Of a DNA stretch of 64,000 nt, positions 21,105-30,647 are shown piece after piece. The stretch covers positions 53,597,674 through 53,661,673 of the forward strand of contig OY755237.1 of NCBI GenBank assembly GCA_963576725.1, given 5' to 3'. Numbering within the stretch: the first letter of the stretch is position 1; each line of letters starts with the position of its first letter. The notes beneath the pieces are model-generated. The model did not search any database. It was not told where the DNA came from and saw only the letters and a list, made by a program, of their open reading frames with translations. Source of the DNA: Azorinus chamasolen (Eukaryota > Mollusca > Bivalvia > Cardiida > Solecurtidae). The translations under genes were made by a program, and so were the position numbers.

Positions 21105-21475
21105 TTAACCCTTTACTCCATAAATACGCTTTTCTACGCCAAAATTGTAAATAAAGTAGACCCAGATCAGACAGCTCCAATAGGACCCGTCTGATCTGAG
21201 ACTGAGGGTTTGACCTATAGGACCCGTCTGATCTGAGACTGAGGGTCTGACCTATAGGACCCGTCTGATCTGAGACTGAGGGTCTGACCTATAGGACCCG
21301 TCTGATCTGAGACTGAGGGTCTGCTCTGTTTGCTTATAATAATAATATAGATATTATTCTACAGTTTCTGCCATGGCCAAAAATATCTCTGTGTCAATGT
21401 GCTAGTATAACAAATTAATCTATTAATATTCAAGACGTCATTATTTCTAACATATATATTCATGGTGGAAAGGGC
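21105..21475 (+). mobile_element. TTAA MITE family B with array in its hairpin
   Basis: TTAACCCTTTACTCC start, hairpin beginning TAGACCCAGATCAGACAGCTCC, then the 37-bp array. The right arm TCTGCTCTGTTTGC and B tail follow, ending GGTGGAAAGGG where family D begins. Confidence 0.85.
21184..21320. repeat. 37-bp tandem repeat, four copies
   Basis: Units start GACCCGTCTGATCTGAGACT at 21184, 21221, 21258 and 21295. The unit is the right hairpin arm of the host B element. Confidence 0.95.
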
Positions 21476-21677
21476 CAGTAATTTTTCATCAGCAATAATT
21501 GTTGTCTGCTTCAATTTTAAAACTACAGTTTTTCTCATTTCTTTGCAAAAATATCAGGCCAAGTGTCAAACAGTTTGGATCCTTACCAAGGAGAGGCCGC
21601 ATTATTCGACATCTCAACTTGATCCAGACTGTTTGCATAGGTAATCACGGTTAAGCTGCTAGCGTGCAAAGAATTAA
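21476..21677 (-). mobile_element. TTAA MITE family D
   Basis: AGTAATTTTTCATCAGCAAT, GTCAAACAGTTTGGATCC hairpin, GCTAGCGTGCAAAGAATTAA end. Confidence 0.82.
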
Positions 21678-21832
21678 ATTGACTCCTTGATTAGTAAAAG
21701 TGATTATGCTATTAACAATGAGGTTTAACAATGGTTTACATGCAACTCTGTTAGTTTCAACAGTGACTGTCAAAAAATTTTTTAATGCCAGAGGTAGCAA
21801 TTCTTATGAATAGCAATAATAAATGTAAACAT

Positions 21833-22173
21833 CGGGGGAGGGGGGGGGGGGAGGGGGGAGGGAGGGGGGGACTACCAGTCAACAAATAAAACCCTACATA
21901 TACAGTATATAAAGAAATGTAGGTTTTTTCAAAACACAAGACTGTGGTATCTTAATACAGAAAGCTTTCATTCTGCATTGAGCAACAACCTGTGTACTAA
22001 ATACAAGGAGCTCCCAAATTAAGAGTGTTCTGCATTGCTGTTAGTCTGCAGTCTGATTATATAAGCAGCCACCTGTATTTTGAAAAACCTACACATTTCT
22101 TTATATACTGTAGTGGTTATAATATATAGGGTTTTAATTATTGTTTTGATCATTAGTTCCCCCCCCCCCCCCC
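21833..22173. mobile_element. Element I: fold-back with poly-G and poly-C ends
   Basis: The left arm starts in a G-run (21834-21870) and continues AAAACCCTACATATACAG, AAAGAAATGTAGGTTTTTTC. The right arm is the inverse (GAAAAACCTACACATTTC to ATAGGGTTTTAATTATTG) and ends in a 16-C run at 22158-22173. The ~140-bp interior is unassigned. Confidence 0.8.
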
Positions 22174-22179
22174 AAGAAG

Positions 22180-22470
22180 TAAGGTGGTATTTATTAGGAT
22201 AGAGGTGTTTATAAGGAAGAATATGGTATTTATTAGAATGGAGGTGTTTATAAGGGAGAATATGGTATTTATTAGAATGGAGGTGTTTATAAGGGAGATT
22301 ATGGTATTTATTAGAATGGAGGTGTTTATAAGGAAGAATATGGTATTTATTAGAATGGAGGTGTTTATAAGGAAGAATATGGTATTTATTAGAATGGAGG
22401 TGTTTATAAGGGAGATTATGGTATTTATTAGAATAGAGGTGTTTATAAGGGAGAATATGGTATTTCTCAC
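22180..22470. repeat. 39-bp minisatellite, about seven copies
   Basis: Unit TATGGTATTTATTAGAATGG plus AGGTGTTTATAAGGGAGAA, abutting the poly-C end of element I. Frames of 96-156 codons on both strands are artefacts of the 39-bp period. Confidence 0.95.
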
Positions 22471-22493
22471 ATGAATTTCGAATATTCACGAGG

Positions 22494-22712
22494 GTTAGCC
22501 TATTCTCGCATATTGACGTCTTTTGACACTTTTGAGAAAGTCACTTTTTGAAACCATAATTCAAACCATTGTGATAAATAATATCTATTAACACGTTATG
22601 CTTTCAAAACTATATAATTCTAAAAAATTCCTCTTCTCTAGTAAATGCTCCTTTTGGTAAGATTCATTCAAAGAGGTTTGGTCTAAAAATAGCATATTCA
22701 TGAGGGATAAAG
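22494..22712 (+). mobile_element. Family A MITE, hairpin damaged
   Basis: GGGTTAGCC start, TTGAAACCATAATTCAAACCATTGTGATAAAT (left arm partly doubled), then CTTCTCTAGTAAATGCTCC and TCATGAGGGATAA. Confidence 0.75.
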
Positions 22713-23116
22713 CAGACTTTCTCTCAGTGGATAAGATAGCTAAGGATTATACAGCGATTCATCTGGAATAAGTACACAAAGTTCATGTTTTTGGTTGGTT
22801 TTGACGCCTGATGTTCCTGTCAGGTTTTGTGGTTGTCTTGACATTTACTGTCACATGTGTCGGTACATCTGAAATGAATAGTGCTGAAATTGGGTTATTT
22901 CATCTGTTATTGAAAGAAATTATACAACAGTATAGACAATTTTGGTGTCACTTCTCCCGTCGACTGTCTGTCCGTTTGTCCTACTTCTGCTGGAAATTCT
23001 GACATGTGCTCATTTGAACTTTCGTATTAGATCTGCACTGGGTTGGAAGGAAATTCTCATCTTATCTCCATCAAAATAATTGATTACTATGATGTCGCAT
23101 TTCATTATTTTGAACA
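22713..23116. other. Single-copy DNA, no feature recognised
   Basis: Contains CCCGTCGACTGTCTGTCCGT, a hint of an O-type fragment. The 63-codon frame at 22811-23002 has no supporting motif. Confidence 0.4.
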
Positions 23117-23199
23117 GAGCTATAGATAAGATGCCTATCAAAATCTATTATTTCTCAGCCAAACCTTATATTACTGCAGCTCATTAGAATCTTCTTTAA
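23117..23199 (+). mobile_element. Family G left half
   Basis: CAGAGCTATAGATAAGATGCC and ATTTCTCAGCCAAACCTTATA, cut where family A starts. Confidence 0.7.
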
Positions 23200-23398
23200 T
23201 TAACCCATTACCTCATAGGCTATTTTTAGACCCAGCCTAATAAATCTACTGAAGAGGAGCATTTACTAGAGAAAAGGAAAATTTTAGAATTTTTTAGTTT
23301 GAAACCATATAGCAGCAAATGCTCTATTTATCACAATGGTTTCACAAAGTGACTTTTAAAGAGTCGTCAAAAGTCGTCAATATGAGGAAATGGGTTAA
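23200..23398 (-). mobile_element. TTAA MITE family A
   Basis: TTAACCCATTACCTCATAGG to GAGGAAATGGGTTAA. The left hairpin arm is shortened. The right TTAA is shared with the following B'. Confidence 0.87.
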
Positions 23399-23557
23399 CC
23401 CTTTCCCTGTTCTGTTTATTCCAATTTACAATATCTACTGAATATTCATGACCAGAATAGTTATAATGCAATAATTGAAAGGTTGAAAATTGTAGACATT
23501 TTAGAAAGTAAAGGAACAGATCTATCAAATTCCATTAGCAATCAGAGCAGACCCTAA
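23395..23557 (-). mobile_element. Family B' MITE, cut at the hairpin by an array
   Basis: TTAACCCTTTCCCTGTTCTG through TAGCAATCAGAGCAGACCCTAA, after which the 31-bp array begins. Confidence 0.75.
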
Positions 23558-23954
23558 TGTTAAACAATGAAGGACTACAATAGAACAATGTTAAACAATG
23601 AAGGACTACAATAGAACGATGTTAAACAATGAAGGACTACAATAGAACTATGTTAAACAATAAAGGACTACAATAGAACGATGTTAAACAATGAAGGACT
23701 ACAATAGAAGGACTACAATAGAACGATGTTAAACAATGAAGGACACAATAGAACGATGTTAAACAATGAAGGACTTCAATAGAAGGACTACAATAGAACA
23801 ATGTTAAACAATGAAGGACTACAATAGAACGATGTTAAACAATGAAGGACTACAATAGAATGATGTTAAACAATGAAGGACTACAATAGAACGATGTTAA
23901 ACAATGAAGGACTACAATAGAACAATGTTAAACAATGAAGGACTACAATAGAAC
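23558..23954. repeat. 31-bp minisatellite, about 13 copies
   Basis: Unit TGTTAAACAATGAAGGACTA plus CAATAGAACGA, with two 16-bp partial insertions. Starts within the hairpin of B'. The last unit merges with CAATAGAACC, like a family F end. Confidence 0.95.
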
Positions 23955-24322
23955 CAGTACTATGCAATCATTCATTTATTGAACATAGTATTCAGTGTTA
24001 AAAAGCAGGTGGTTGCTGAATGCAGGCCAAAATTAATGCAGAATGCTCCTACAGGAGCTTTCTGCATTACTTTTGACCTGCATTAAGCTACCACCCACCT
24101 TACAGACCCATAATTAAGCCTGTATTTGATGGCCGCTAATAACCCATTCCTCCATAGGCTATTTTTAGACCCAGTCTCTTTGAATGAATCTACCCAAAAA
24201 GCATTTACAAGAGAAAAGCAAAATTTTGTAATTTTGTAGTTTGAAACCATTGTGATAAATAGAGCATTTGCTCCTATAGGAAGGTGTATTTATGGAGGAA
24301 AGGGTTAAGACAGGTTCTTCTG
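23950..24322 (+). mobile_element. Family F MITE split by A
   Basis: AGCAGGTGGTTGCTGAATGCAGG hairpin, partner CCTGCATTAAGCTACCACC, GATGGCCGCTAA. After the A insert comes GACAGGTTCTTCTGTA, the inverse of a TACAGTAGAACC-type end. Confidence 0.75.
24139..24308 (-). mobile_element. TTAA MITE family A inside F
   Basis: TAATAACCCATTCCTCC to GGAGGAAAGGGTTAA. The right hairpin arm is deleted after GCTCCTATAGG. Confidence 0.85.
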
Positions 24323-24739
24323 TATTCCACTTCATCATTCAGAGTTATAAGGTCTATTATTTATTGTACATGTAGGGTGTTAATTATTATTTATGTCCTA
24401 TAGGAATCACATTTTCTGTCCGCCTGTCTGTCTATCCATCTGTCTGTCTGTCAGTAAACACTTTTGATGTGATGCAATAACTCAAACAGTACTTCACATA
24501 TTTACCAGGTTTCATATTAAGAGCATAATTATAATGCTTAGTATTATCAGAGGAAGACGCCTATAGTTTCAGAGGAAGACGCCTATAGTTTTTTGGCTGA
24601 ATGAGATCACTATGTCTAGAGTTATCTGCCCTTGATTTATAAAAAATGCCATATTCAACAAAAGATCCTCTGCTGCTGACCCTGTCTGACGTGAGTCAGT
24701 TTTCTAGTATCAATGGAGGAATAATGACATCATGAATAT
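24323..24739 (+). other. O-type fragment and unassigned DNA
   Basis: 24415-24670 has CTGTCCGCCTGTCTGTCTATCC, TCAAACAGTACTTCACATAT and a 22-bp direct duplication beginning TTTCAGAGGAAGACGCCTAT. It lacks both element ends. Confidence 0.5.
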
Positions 24740-24976
24740 TAATTAGCCCATTAACTGATAGAGACACCCTAAAGACACCTTTGCAAACAGAGTAGACCCA
24801 GATCATATGGCTCCTGTAAGAGCTGACTAACCAAGTTATACACAGGTTATAGATCTGATTCTACCATTTTTGCCATGTCAAAAAAGCCTGTCTTCATCAC
24901 TGTTACCAGAACTCAGCCAATAAATTTAGATGTTGTCAACAATTTTGTATAAATATGCTCGAGTTTAAAGGTTAAG
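24740..24976 (+). mobile_element. Family B MITE, ends worn
   Basis: TTTGCAAACAGAGTAGACCCAGATC arm; the second arm is lost. Body TAGATCTGATTCTACC, end TTTAAAGGTTAA. Confidence 0.65.
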
Positions 24977-25007
24977 CGATCAATTACTCATTCTAAATAA
25001 GGAGTAT

Positions 25008-25082
25008 TAACTCTTTGCACGCTAAGTGGCCAAACCGTGATTGCAGCAGCCTATACAAACAGTTTTGATCCAGCTGATTGCT
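25008..25082 (+). mobile_element. Family D left half
   Basis: TTAACTCTTTGCACGCTAAG through ACAAACAGTTTTGATCC, cut by the next B at its TTAA. Confidence 0.65.
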
Positions 25083-25331
25083 TAACCCTTTCCTTTATAT
25101 AAACACATTTTCATGCAATTGCAAACAGAGTAGACTCCTACATGTATAAGAGCCATCTGATCAGGTTCTGCTCTGTTTGCTTCTTACATGATGTGGATCT
25201 GATGTGGACCTGATTCTACAGTTTTTGACAAAGCAAAAAAAATCCCTGAAAGGTTTATAAAAATTATTATAAAACATCAGCTAATACGTATTCATGATGT
25301 CACACTTTTTTACATGAATACCAAACTGGTT
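25082..25331 (+). mobile_element. TTAA MITE family B
   Basis: TTAACCCTTTCC start, hairpin GCAAACAGAGTAGACTCC to GTTCTGCTCTGTTTGC, tail TTTTTTACATGAATACC; right TTAA lost. Confidence 0.8.
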
Positions 25332-25396
25332 TACCCTTTACTTCATAAATATTTATACACAATTCATACCTGCCATACCTGCATTGCATATTTGTT

Positions 25397-25629
25397 TTAA
25401 CCCTTTCCCTATTGTATATTCATGTAAGAAATAATGACGCCATGAATATTAATAAGATTATTTTTTATAATGGCATATGAACACAGGACATTTTGGCTCA
25501 GGCAGAAGCTGTAGAATCAGATCTATATTACACCATAAGCAAACAAAGCAGACCTATAGGAGCCATCTGAACTGGGTCTACTCTGTTTGCAGATGTGTGA
25601 AAATGGGCTTACATAAGGGAAAGGGTTAA
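25397..25629 (-). mobile_element. TTAA MITE family B, complete
   Basis: TTAACCCTTTCCC to GGGAAAGGGTTAA. Hairpin apex CCTATAGGAG. Confidence 0.88.
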
Positions 25630-25639
25630 CAACATTTTT

Positions 25640-25830
25640 TACCAGGACAGAAACTATACCGTCAGATTTTTCTCCTGTAGGAGCTGTCTGATCTAGGTCT
25701 ACTCTGTTTGAAAGGGCCTGAAAAAGCAATAATATGATTGAAAGAGTTTAAATGCAAGACAAAGTAATGTAGTCAGCTCTTTTTGAGCTGCATTAAGCTA
25801 CCACCAGCCAGTTAGGGTTTTTTATGGTCA
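25640..25830 (-). mobile_element. Family B and family F fragments
   Basis: B: CAGAAACTATACCGTCAG, CTCCTGTAGGAGC apex, CTACTCTGTTTG (25650-25752). F: GAGCTGCATTAAGCTACCACC (25786-25806). Confidence 0.55.
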
Positions 25831-26103
25831 CTTATATACAATAGGATTGGTTTTATGTGTCAGCAGCTTTGATGCTTGTTCCATACAGGAACTTAGGCAT
25901 TCATTTTACTTATAGAAATGACAGGAAATATGATGGATTACAGCTGTTTTTAATGCCAGAAATTTCACAATTCCTGTTTTTGTAATTAATCATACTGTCA
26001 AATTTTTGATTAGTCAGTTGAGTGCTTATCAACTTTATGAAAATATCATATGGTATTTGATGTCCAAAAATAACTTCTGATAATAAAATGGTGTCATTAT
26101 TAT

Positions 26104-26347
26104 ATCAACCCTTTCCTTCACATAAATGCTTTTTCATGCATTTGCAAACAGAGTAGACCCTATAGGAGCCATCTGATCTGGATCTGCTCTGTTTGCTTAT
26201 GCTATATGATATAGATCTGATTTTGCAGTTTCTGCTTGAGTCAAAACATCCTGTATACATATTTATGCCATCAAAAATTCTGCTAATAAAGTTTCATGAT
26301 CAACATTGATTGTTTCTTGCTTGGATATTGAACAGGGAAATGGTTAA
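26104..26347 (+). mobile_element. TTAA MITE family B
   Basis: TCAACCCTTTCC to GGGAAATGGTTAA. Hairpin GCAAACAGAGTAGACCC with CCTATAGGAG apex. Confidence 0.87.
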
Positions 26348-26359
26348 CAGACCCTGAAA

Positions 26360-26540
26360 ATGTGTTTTTATTGCTGAGTAACTATTACTGTGCTGTGAGA
26401 GTCTTGTTAGGCACCATCGCATGCAGTTTGGATCCTTTTCAGAGTCTCAGTAAGCATGTGTCTCTTCAGAACCCAAACTGGTTGACATTCTCATACTTAT
26501 TTTCTTTAAAGGAAAATAGGAGAAAACTATATTTCAAATT
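26360..26540 (+). mobile_element. Worn family D
   Basis: GCATGCAGTTTGGATCC and GAACCCAAACTGGTTGAC arms and the AAGGAAAATAGGAGAAAACT flank. The 60-codon frame across it is incidental. Confidence 0.5.
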
Positions 26541-26817
26541 TTAAGTAGGCAGCACTTTTTGCAAGATGCTGTTACTTAAGCACAAAAAATTAACATGGAG
26601 ATTTTAGAGAGCCTGTCAGAGAATGAATTTATATCATTTCACACCTCCATACTGCAAAACTAGCGCTCATAAAAGAGTTTTAACTCTTGGAGTACTTAAA
26701 ATTATGACTGAGCTGGCATTTTTTTTAGCTTGTATCCAAAAAAGATGCAGAGTACCTGGCTATATGAAGTGAAAGCAAACTGTTTGGCAAACACGATTAA
26801 TTATGTTTATGAGTCCC

Positions 26818-27047
26818 TTAACCCTTTGCTCCATAGGCTATTTTTAGACCAAACTTCTTTGAATGAATCTACCGAAAAGGAGCAATAACTAGAGAAAAGG
26901 AAAATGTTAAAATTATGTAGTATTGAAACCATCGTGATAAATAAAAGCATTTGCTCCTATGAAGCAAATGCTCTATTTATCACAATGGTTTCAAGAAGTG
27001 ACTACTACAGAGGCATAGAAAGGTGTATTTATGGAGGAAAGGGTTAA
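26818..27047 (-). mobile_element. TTAA MITE family A, complete
   Basis: TTAACCCTTTGCTCCATAGG to GGAGGAAAGGGTTAA. Full hairpin, apex GCTCCTATGAAGC. Confidence 0.9.
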
Positions 27048-27179
27048 AAAAGGGGGAGTGTAGTGCTTTGGCATATGACAGTCGGTTGGTGGAGCTGTTG
27101 CATTGGTTGACCATAGAAACTTCCAATAAATAGGGAGGTGGTTATGATGAATAGGTAATCCCTATTGAATTTGTAGACA

Positions 27180-27370
27180 GTTTTTAAAGGTCAAGGTCAG
27201 AAGACAGTTTTTAAAGGTCAAGGTCAAAGGTCAGATATCGATTTAAAGTATTCGAAGTCAGATGTCAAATATTTAAAACTGTAATCTAATGACCATGACT
27301 TTTGAACTTGATCTTTAGAAATGAATATTCTTATAATTAAAACATTATCAAAGGTCATGACCCTTTGACG
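27180..27370 (+). mobile_element. O-type module fragment
   Basis: Two copies of CAGTTTTTAAAGGTCAAGGTCA and later GGTCATGACCCTTTGAC; no ends. Confidence 0.55.
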
Positions 27371-27451
27371 AGATGCCATTATATCAAGTATTAGCTACAT
27401 AAGTAGTCATACACTCAGTCTTTCTTACATGAACCTTCACCTGGTAAAGGG

Positions 27452-27480
27452 TTAACCCTTCGCTTGCTATAAAGGGTTAA
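27452..27480. mobile_element. Family E remnant reduced to its ends
   Basis: TTAACCCTTCGCTTGCTATA directly followed by AAGGGTTAA, 29 bp in all. Best read as an E element that lost its interior. Confidence 0.55.
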
Positions 27481-27525
27481 GTCTGTGATATATTATATTG
27501 AATGAGCTGCTTGTATTTTCTTCAA

Positions 27526-27555
27526 CAATTGTTATTTTCTATTTTCAGGTGAGTA
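27526..27555 (+). promoter_or_regulatory. Candidate recursive (ratchet) splice site
   Basis: A pyrimidine-rich tract, TTATTTTCTATTTTCAG (27532-27548), is followed at once by GTGAGTAC (27549-27556). It is a strong acceptor abutting a strong donor with no exon between. It lies outside recognised repeats. Confidence 0.4.
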
Positions 27556-27647
27556 CAAGTGATTGGAGACATTTGAATTTGTTATTGCTGCAGCTACATA
27601 TACAGATCTAGACGTATGAGGTATGAAAATAGTTACTCTTATAACTC

Positions 27648-27889
27648 TTAACCTATTACCTCATAGGCTATTTTTAGATATAACCTCTTTGGATAAATCT
27701 ACCGAAAAGGAGAAATTGGAAAATTTTAGAATTGTTTAGCTTGAAATCAATATGATAAATAGAGCATTTATCACAATGGTTTCAAACTACAAAATTCTAA
27801 AATTTTCCTTTTCTCTAGTTAATGCTCCTTTTTGGTAGATTTATTGGAAGAGGTTGGATCTAAAAATAGTCTATAGAGGAAAGGGTTAA
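27648..27889. mobile_element. Palindromic family A derivative
   Basis: Both halves are the A right half: CCTCATAGGCTATTTTTAGAT and ACCGAAAAGGAG on the left, CTCCTTTTTGGTAG and ATCTAAAAATAGTCTATAG inverted on the right. TTAA is at both outer ends. The CATAAATACGCC left end is absent. Confidence 0.9.
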
Positions 27890-28115
27890 GTCACCTTTCT
27901 TTTGTGACTGAGGTTTGTGATAACAGGCCCTTAGAAATATGATATAAATTTTGTCTACTTTTCAAAGAAAACGAGACAGGATATTGTCATTGAGCCTTGT
28001 TGTCATCATTTTCGTGGTTGTCATTTTCAGGGTTATATGCAAAAACTTTTGACATTTGGTTGAGATTTTGACATTGGTACAGCCGTCGTGTCAAACTTAA
28101 CACACTTTTTCACTG

Positions 28116-28385
28116 TCAAACCCTTTCCCTGGTGAATAATTCATTTAAGAAATAATGACATCGTAAATATTTATTAGCTGATTTTTTTATAATTTTATAA
28201 TTATGTACTGAGGAAACTTTGCCATTGCGGATGAAACTGTTGAATCTGAACTATAATAACTTCATAAGCAAACACAGAAGACCCTGATCAGACAGCAGGA
28301 GCTGTCAGACAGCAGGAGCTGTCAGACCTGGGTCAGCTCTGTATGCAAAGGTGTGACCAAGCATTTAAATGAGGGAAAGGGTTAA
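28116..28385 (-). mobile_element. TTAA MITE family B
   Basis: CAAACCCTTTCCC to GGGAAAGGGTTAA. The hairpin loop holds a 17-bp direct duplication (GACAGCAGGAGCTGTCA twice, about 28295-28329). Confidence 0.85.
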
Positions 28386-28430
28386 CCTTTTCCTTTGTAA
28401 TGCATATAATTTCATAAACTGATAGTTGTA

Positions 28431-28589
28431 CTGTAAAACCCCTGTAAACCAGAATTCTAGTACAGACAAATTTAGATACTTTTAGGTAGGTGGTTGCTTA
28501 ATGTAAGGTGAACGTTTGCAGAATGCTCCTAGAGGAGTTTTCTACATGAATTTCACCCTGCATTAAGCTTCCAACTGTCTCCTGATGGA
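28431..28589 (+). mobile_element. Family F MITE
   Basis: TACTGTAAAACCCCTGTAAACC end, GGTGGTTGCTTAATGTAAGG arm, apex GCTCCTAGAGGAG, partner CCTGCATTAAGCTTCC; right end replaced by B. Confidence 0.7.
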
Positions 28590-29036
28590 GCCCTTTTCTT
28601 CATATAATCACTTTTTCATGCATTTGAAAACAAGAGTAGACCATGATCATGTCCATGACCACTTTGTTTGCTTATGAAATTTTAACCCTTCGCTTGCTGA
28701 ATTTTAAAATACATTTCTCCTTCTTTACCCATGCCCTGCTGTATAATTACATATAAGGTCACTGTGTACAAGTATTTCGCTGTGCAATCACTGTTGTGGA
28801 GTGTACTGATTGCACAATCAACTTGTAAATAGTGCAGACCCTGATGAGACAGCTCCTGCAGGAGCTGTCTCATCTGGGTCTTCACTATTTACAGGTAGGT
28901 ATATTGACGTGAATCGCAAGCGAAGGGTTAATAGATCTGACTCTGCAGTTTCTTCATATATCCTGTGTACATAATATTTTTATATGATTTTAAAAAAAAT
29001 CAGCTACTAAAGAATATGGAACAGGGAAAGGGTTAA
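28590..29036 (+). mobile_element. Family B MITE split by E
   Basis: Left part 28590-28681 (GAAAACAAGAGTAGACC to TTGCTTATGAAAT). Right part from 28928 (TTAATAGATCTGACTCTGCAG) to AGGGAAAGGGTTAA. Removing E and one TTAA restores continuous B sequence. Confidence 0.85.
28682..28931 (+). mobile_element. TTAA MITE family E, complete 250 bp
   Basis: TTAACCCTTCGCTTGCT to AGCGAAGGGTTAA. Hairpin AAATAGTGCAGACCCTGATG to TCTGGGTCTTCACTATTT with apex GCTCCTGCAGGAGC. Inserted at a TTAA in family B. Confidence 0.93.
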
Positions 29037-29139
29037 AGAGTTACCAAGGAAGGCTGCAAGCTATTGCAAATAGTAGCATGACATAGTATTTTGATTGGCG
29101 GTAAATTTTCTGGGTAGATTACTGTGGATAAGTCTTTAG

Positions 29140-29320
29140 CGATAGCTCTTTACATGCTAAGTCACAAAATTACTATATCCTTTGTAAACAGTTCTGATAC
29201 GGACAAGATGTTGACGTCTCATCTGGTTCTAAACTGTTTGACACTTAAATTATATTTTCGAAGAGAAATATGGAGAAAAATTAATTTGGAAAATTGCTGT
29301 GGAACAATTGCAGCACAGAA
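29140..29320 (+). mobile_element. Worn family D
   Basis: GCTCTTTACATGCTAAG, GTAAACAGTTCTGATACGG, TCTAAACTGTTTGACAC, then GAAATATGGAG and CAATTGCAG. Confidence 0.6.
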
Positions 29321-29536
29321 TGACAGTCACGACGTGTGTGAGGAGTTTGAGGACTGGTATAGTCCTGTGATAGAAGCACACTTGGCTGGCTCAGACATGG
29401 GAGATATTTGATTAATGCACTGATAGGCACATACTAACAGACCTTCTCTTTCTTTGTGCTTGTTTCAAAAATCAGTTCCTTGGCAGTCTGTCTGTGGATC
29501 CGAGTTCACCTATAATTGCTACGTTTCATCATACAG
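29321..29536. other. Single-copy DNA
   Basis: 29321-29411 reads through open (product end EEFEDWYSPVIEAHLAGSD). It is single-copy here and slightly protein-like, but it has no family motif and begins in a D element. Not called as a gene. Confidence 0.3.
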
Positions 29537-29760
29537 ATAACCCTTTCCTCCATAGGCTATATTTAGATCCAACCTCTTTGGATGCATCTAACGAAACGGA
29601 GCATTAATTAGAGAAAGGATTTTTTTGTAATTTGAAACCATTGTGATATATAGAGCATTTGCTCCTATAGGAGCAAATTAATGCTCTATTTATCACAATG
29701 GTTTCAACAGGTGACTTTTACAGAGGCGTAGGAAGGCATATATATGGAGGAAAGGGTTAA
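29537..29760 (-). mobile_element. TTAA MITE family A, complete
   Basis: ATAACCCTTTCCTCCATAGG to GGAGGAAAGGGTTAA. Apex GCTCCTATAGGAGC. Confidence 0.9.
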
Positions 29761-29945
29761 TCCTGTATATAGCTACCATTTGATAAATATACATGGTGAT
29801 GAGAAGGTGGTAGCTTAATGCAAGACAAAAGTAAAGCAGAAAGCTCCTAGATGAGCTTTCTGCATAACTTTTGTCCTGCACTAAGCCACCACCTGTTAGG
29901 AAGAAAACTCCAGCTAGAATTACACTCATTCTAAGAGCGAATGAT
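29761..29945 (+). mobile_element. Family F MITE
   Basis: AGGTGGTAGCTTAATGCAAG to GTCCTGCACTAAGCCACCACC around GCTCCTAGATGAGC. Outer ends not visible. Confidence 0.75.
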
Positions 29946-29949
29946 AAAG

Positions 29950-30045
29950 TTGTGTATATCATCATTTCTCAAACAAACCCTATGTTGTGACCACTCATTA
30001 GAATTGGTTCGAAGAGAGGATTCTGGTTTTGGATTGTCGCTGTTG
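29950..30045 (+). mobile_element. Family G left half
   Basis: ATCATCATTTCTCAAACAAACCC and GTTGTGACCACTCATTAG, ending at GAGGATTCTGG. Confidence 0.6.
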
Positions 30046-30189
30046 GCAGGTTTACTGTATTTGTGCCCGAATTGTACTGATGGCAAAATTCCTTGGGAAG
30101 GGACTAAGCAATAAAGAATATGACTGAAAGGAATGCTGTCATTGTTTTTTGGTCCATATTGTTTGCAAAGGACATTTCAGGCAGCACAT

Positions 30190-30490
30190 TTCCAGCTCTT
30201 AGACTCTTTGCATGCAAAATAATTAATGACTGCAAAAATTGTCGTCTGCTTCAATTCTGAAAATGCACTTTACTTTTATTTCTTTTCAAAACATGCTGTC
30301 AGAGTATGAAACATGTAGGATCCTGATGAGATCTGAATGATGTTGTGTCACTGCTAGTGTTTTGCACAATATAGTAGAAGCTCTCTGCAGCGGACTCTCA
30401 CATTAAGTATTTGGACAATTATCATGAGGCAAACAATGCAGACCTAGAGGGATTTCCATCGATGGTCTAGACTGTTTGTTACGATGGCTG
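30190..30490 (+). mobile_element. Worn family D and C hairpins
   Basis: D: GACTCTTTGCATGCAAAATA, GTCGTCTGCTTCAATTCTG (30200-30350). C: GGCAAACAATGCAGACC paired with GGTCTAGACTGTTTG (30430-30480). Confidence 0.5.
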
Positions 30491-30647
30491 TCAATCTAAT
30501 TCAACATTATCAATATGGTGCCATATTGAGATGAGGTAGAGTTTTAAAAGCATAGTACATAATAAGGACATACAAAATCAAAACCAGAACTTTTTTCTGA
30601 ATCCCACTAAACGTCTCTCTGATGGAGAGTTCCAGCTTGAGCCATGG

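Noticed and set aside
22019..22489. 156-codon minus-strand frame
   Set aside because: 39-bp tandem array plus element I arm; repeats NKYHILPYKHLHS.
23558..23954. CRISPR-like array
   Set aside because: Units are contiguous with no unique spacers; a eukaryotic minisatellite.
28682..28931. Possible conserved small protein, because the 67-codon frame is nearly the same at 48716-48919
   Set aside because: Both are family E MITE copies; the likeness is of the DNA element, hairpin included.
29124..29411. 95-codon frame with an acidic C-terminal part
   Set aside because: The first two thirds lie in a worn D element. The rest is single-copy but shows no domain, and no splice signals frame it convincingly.
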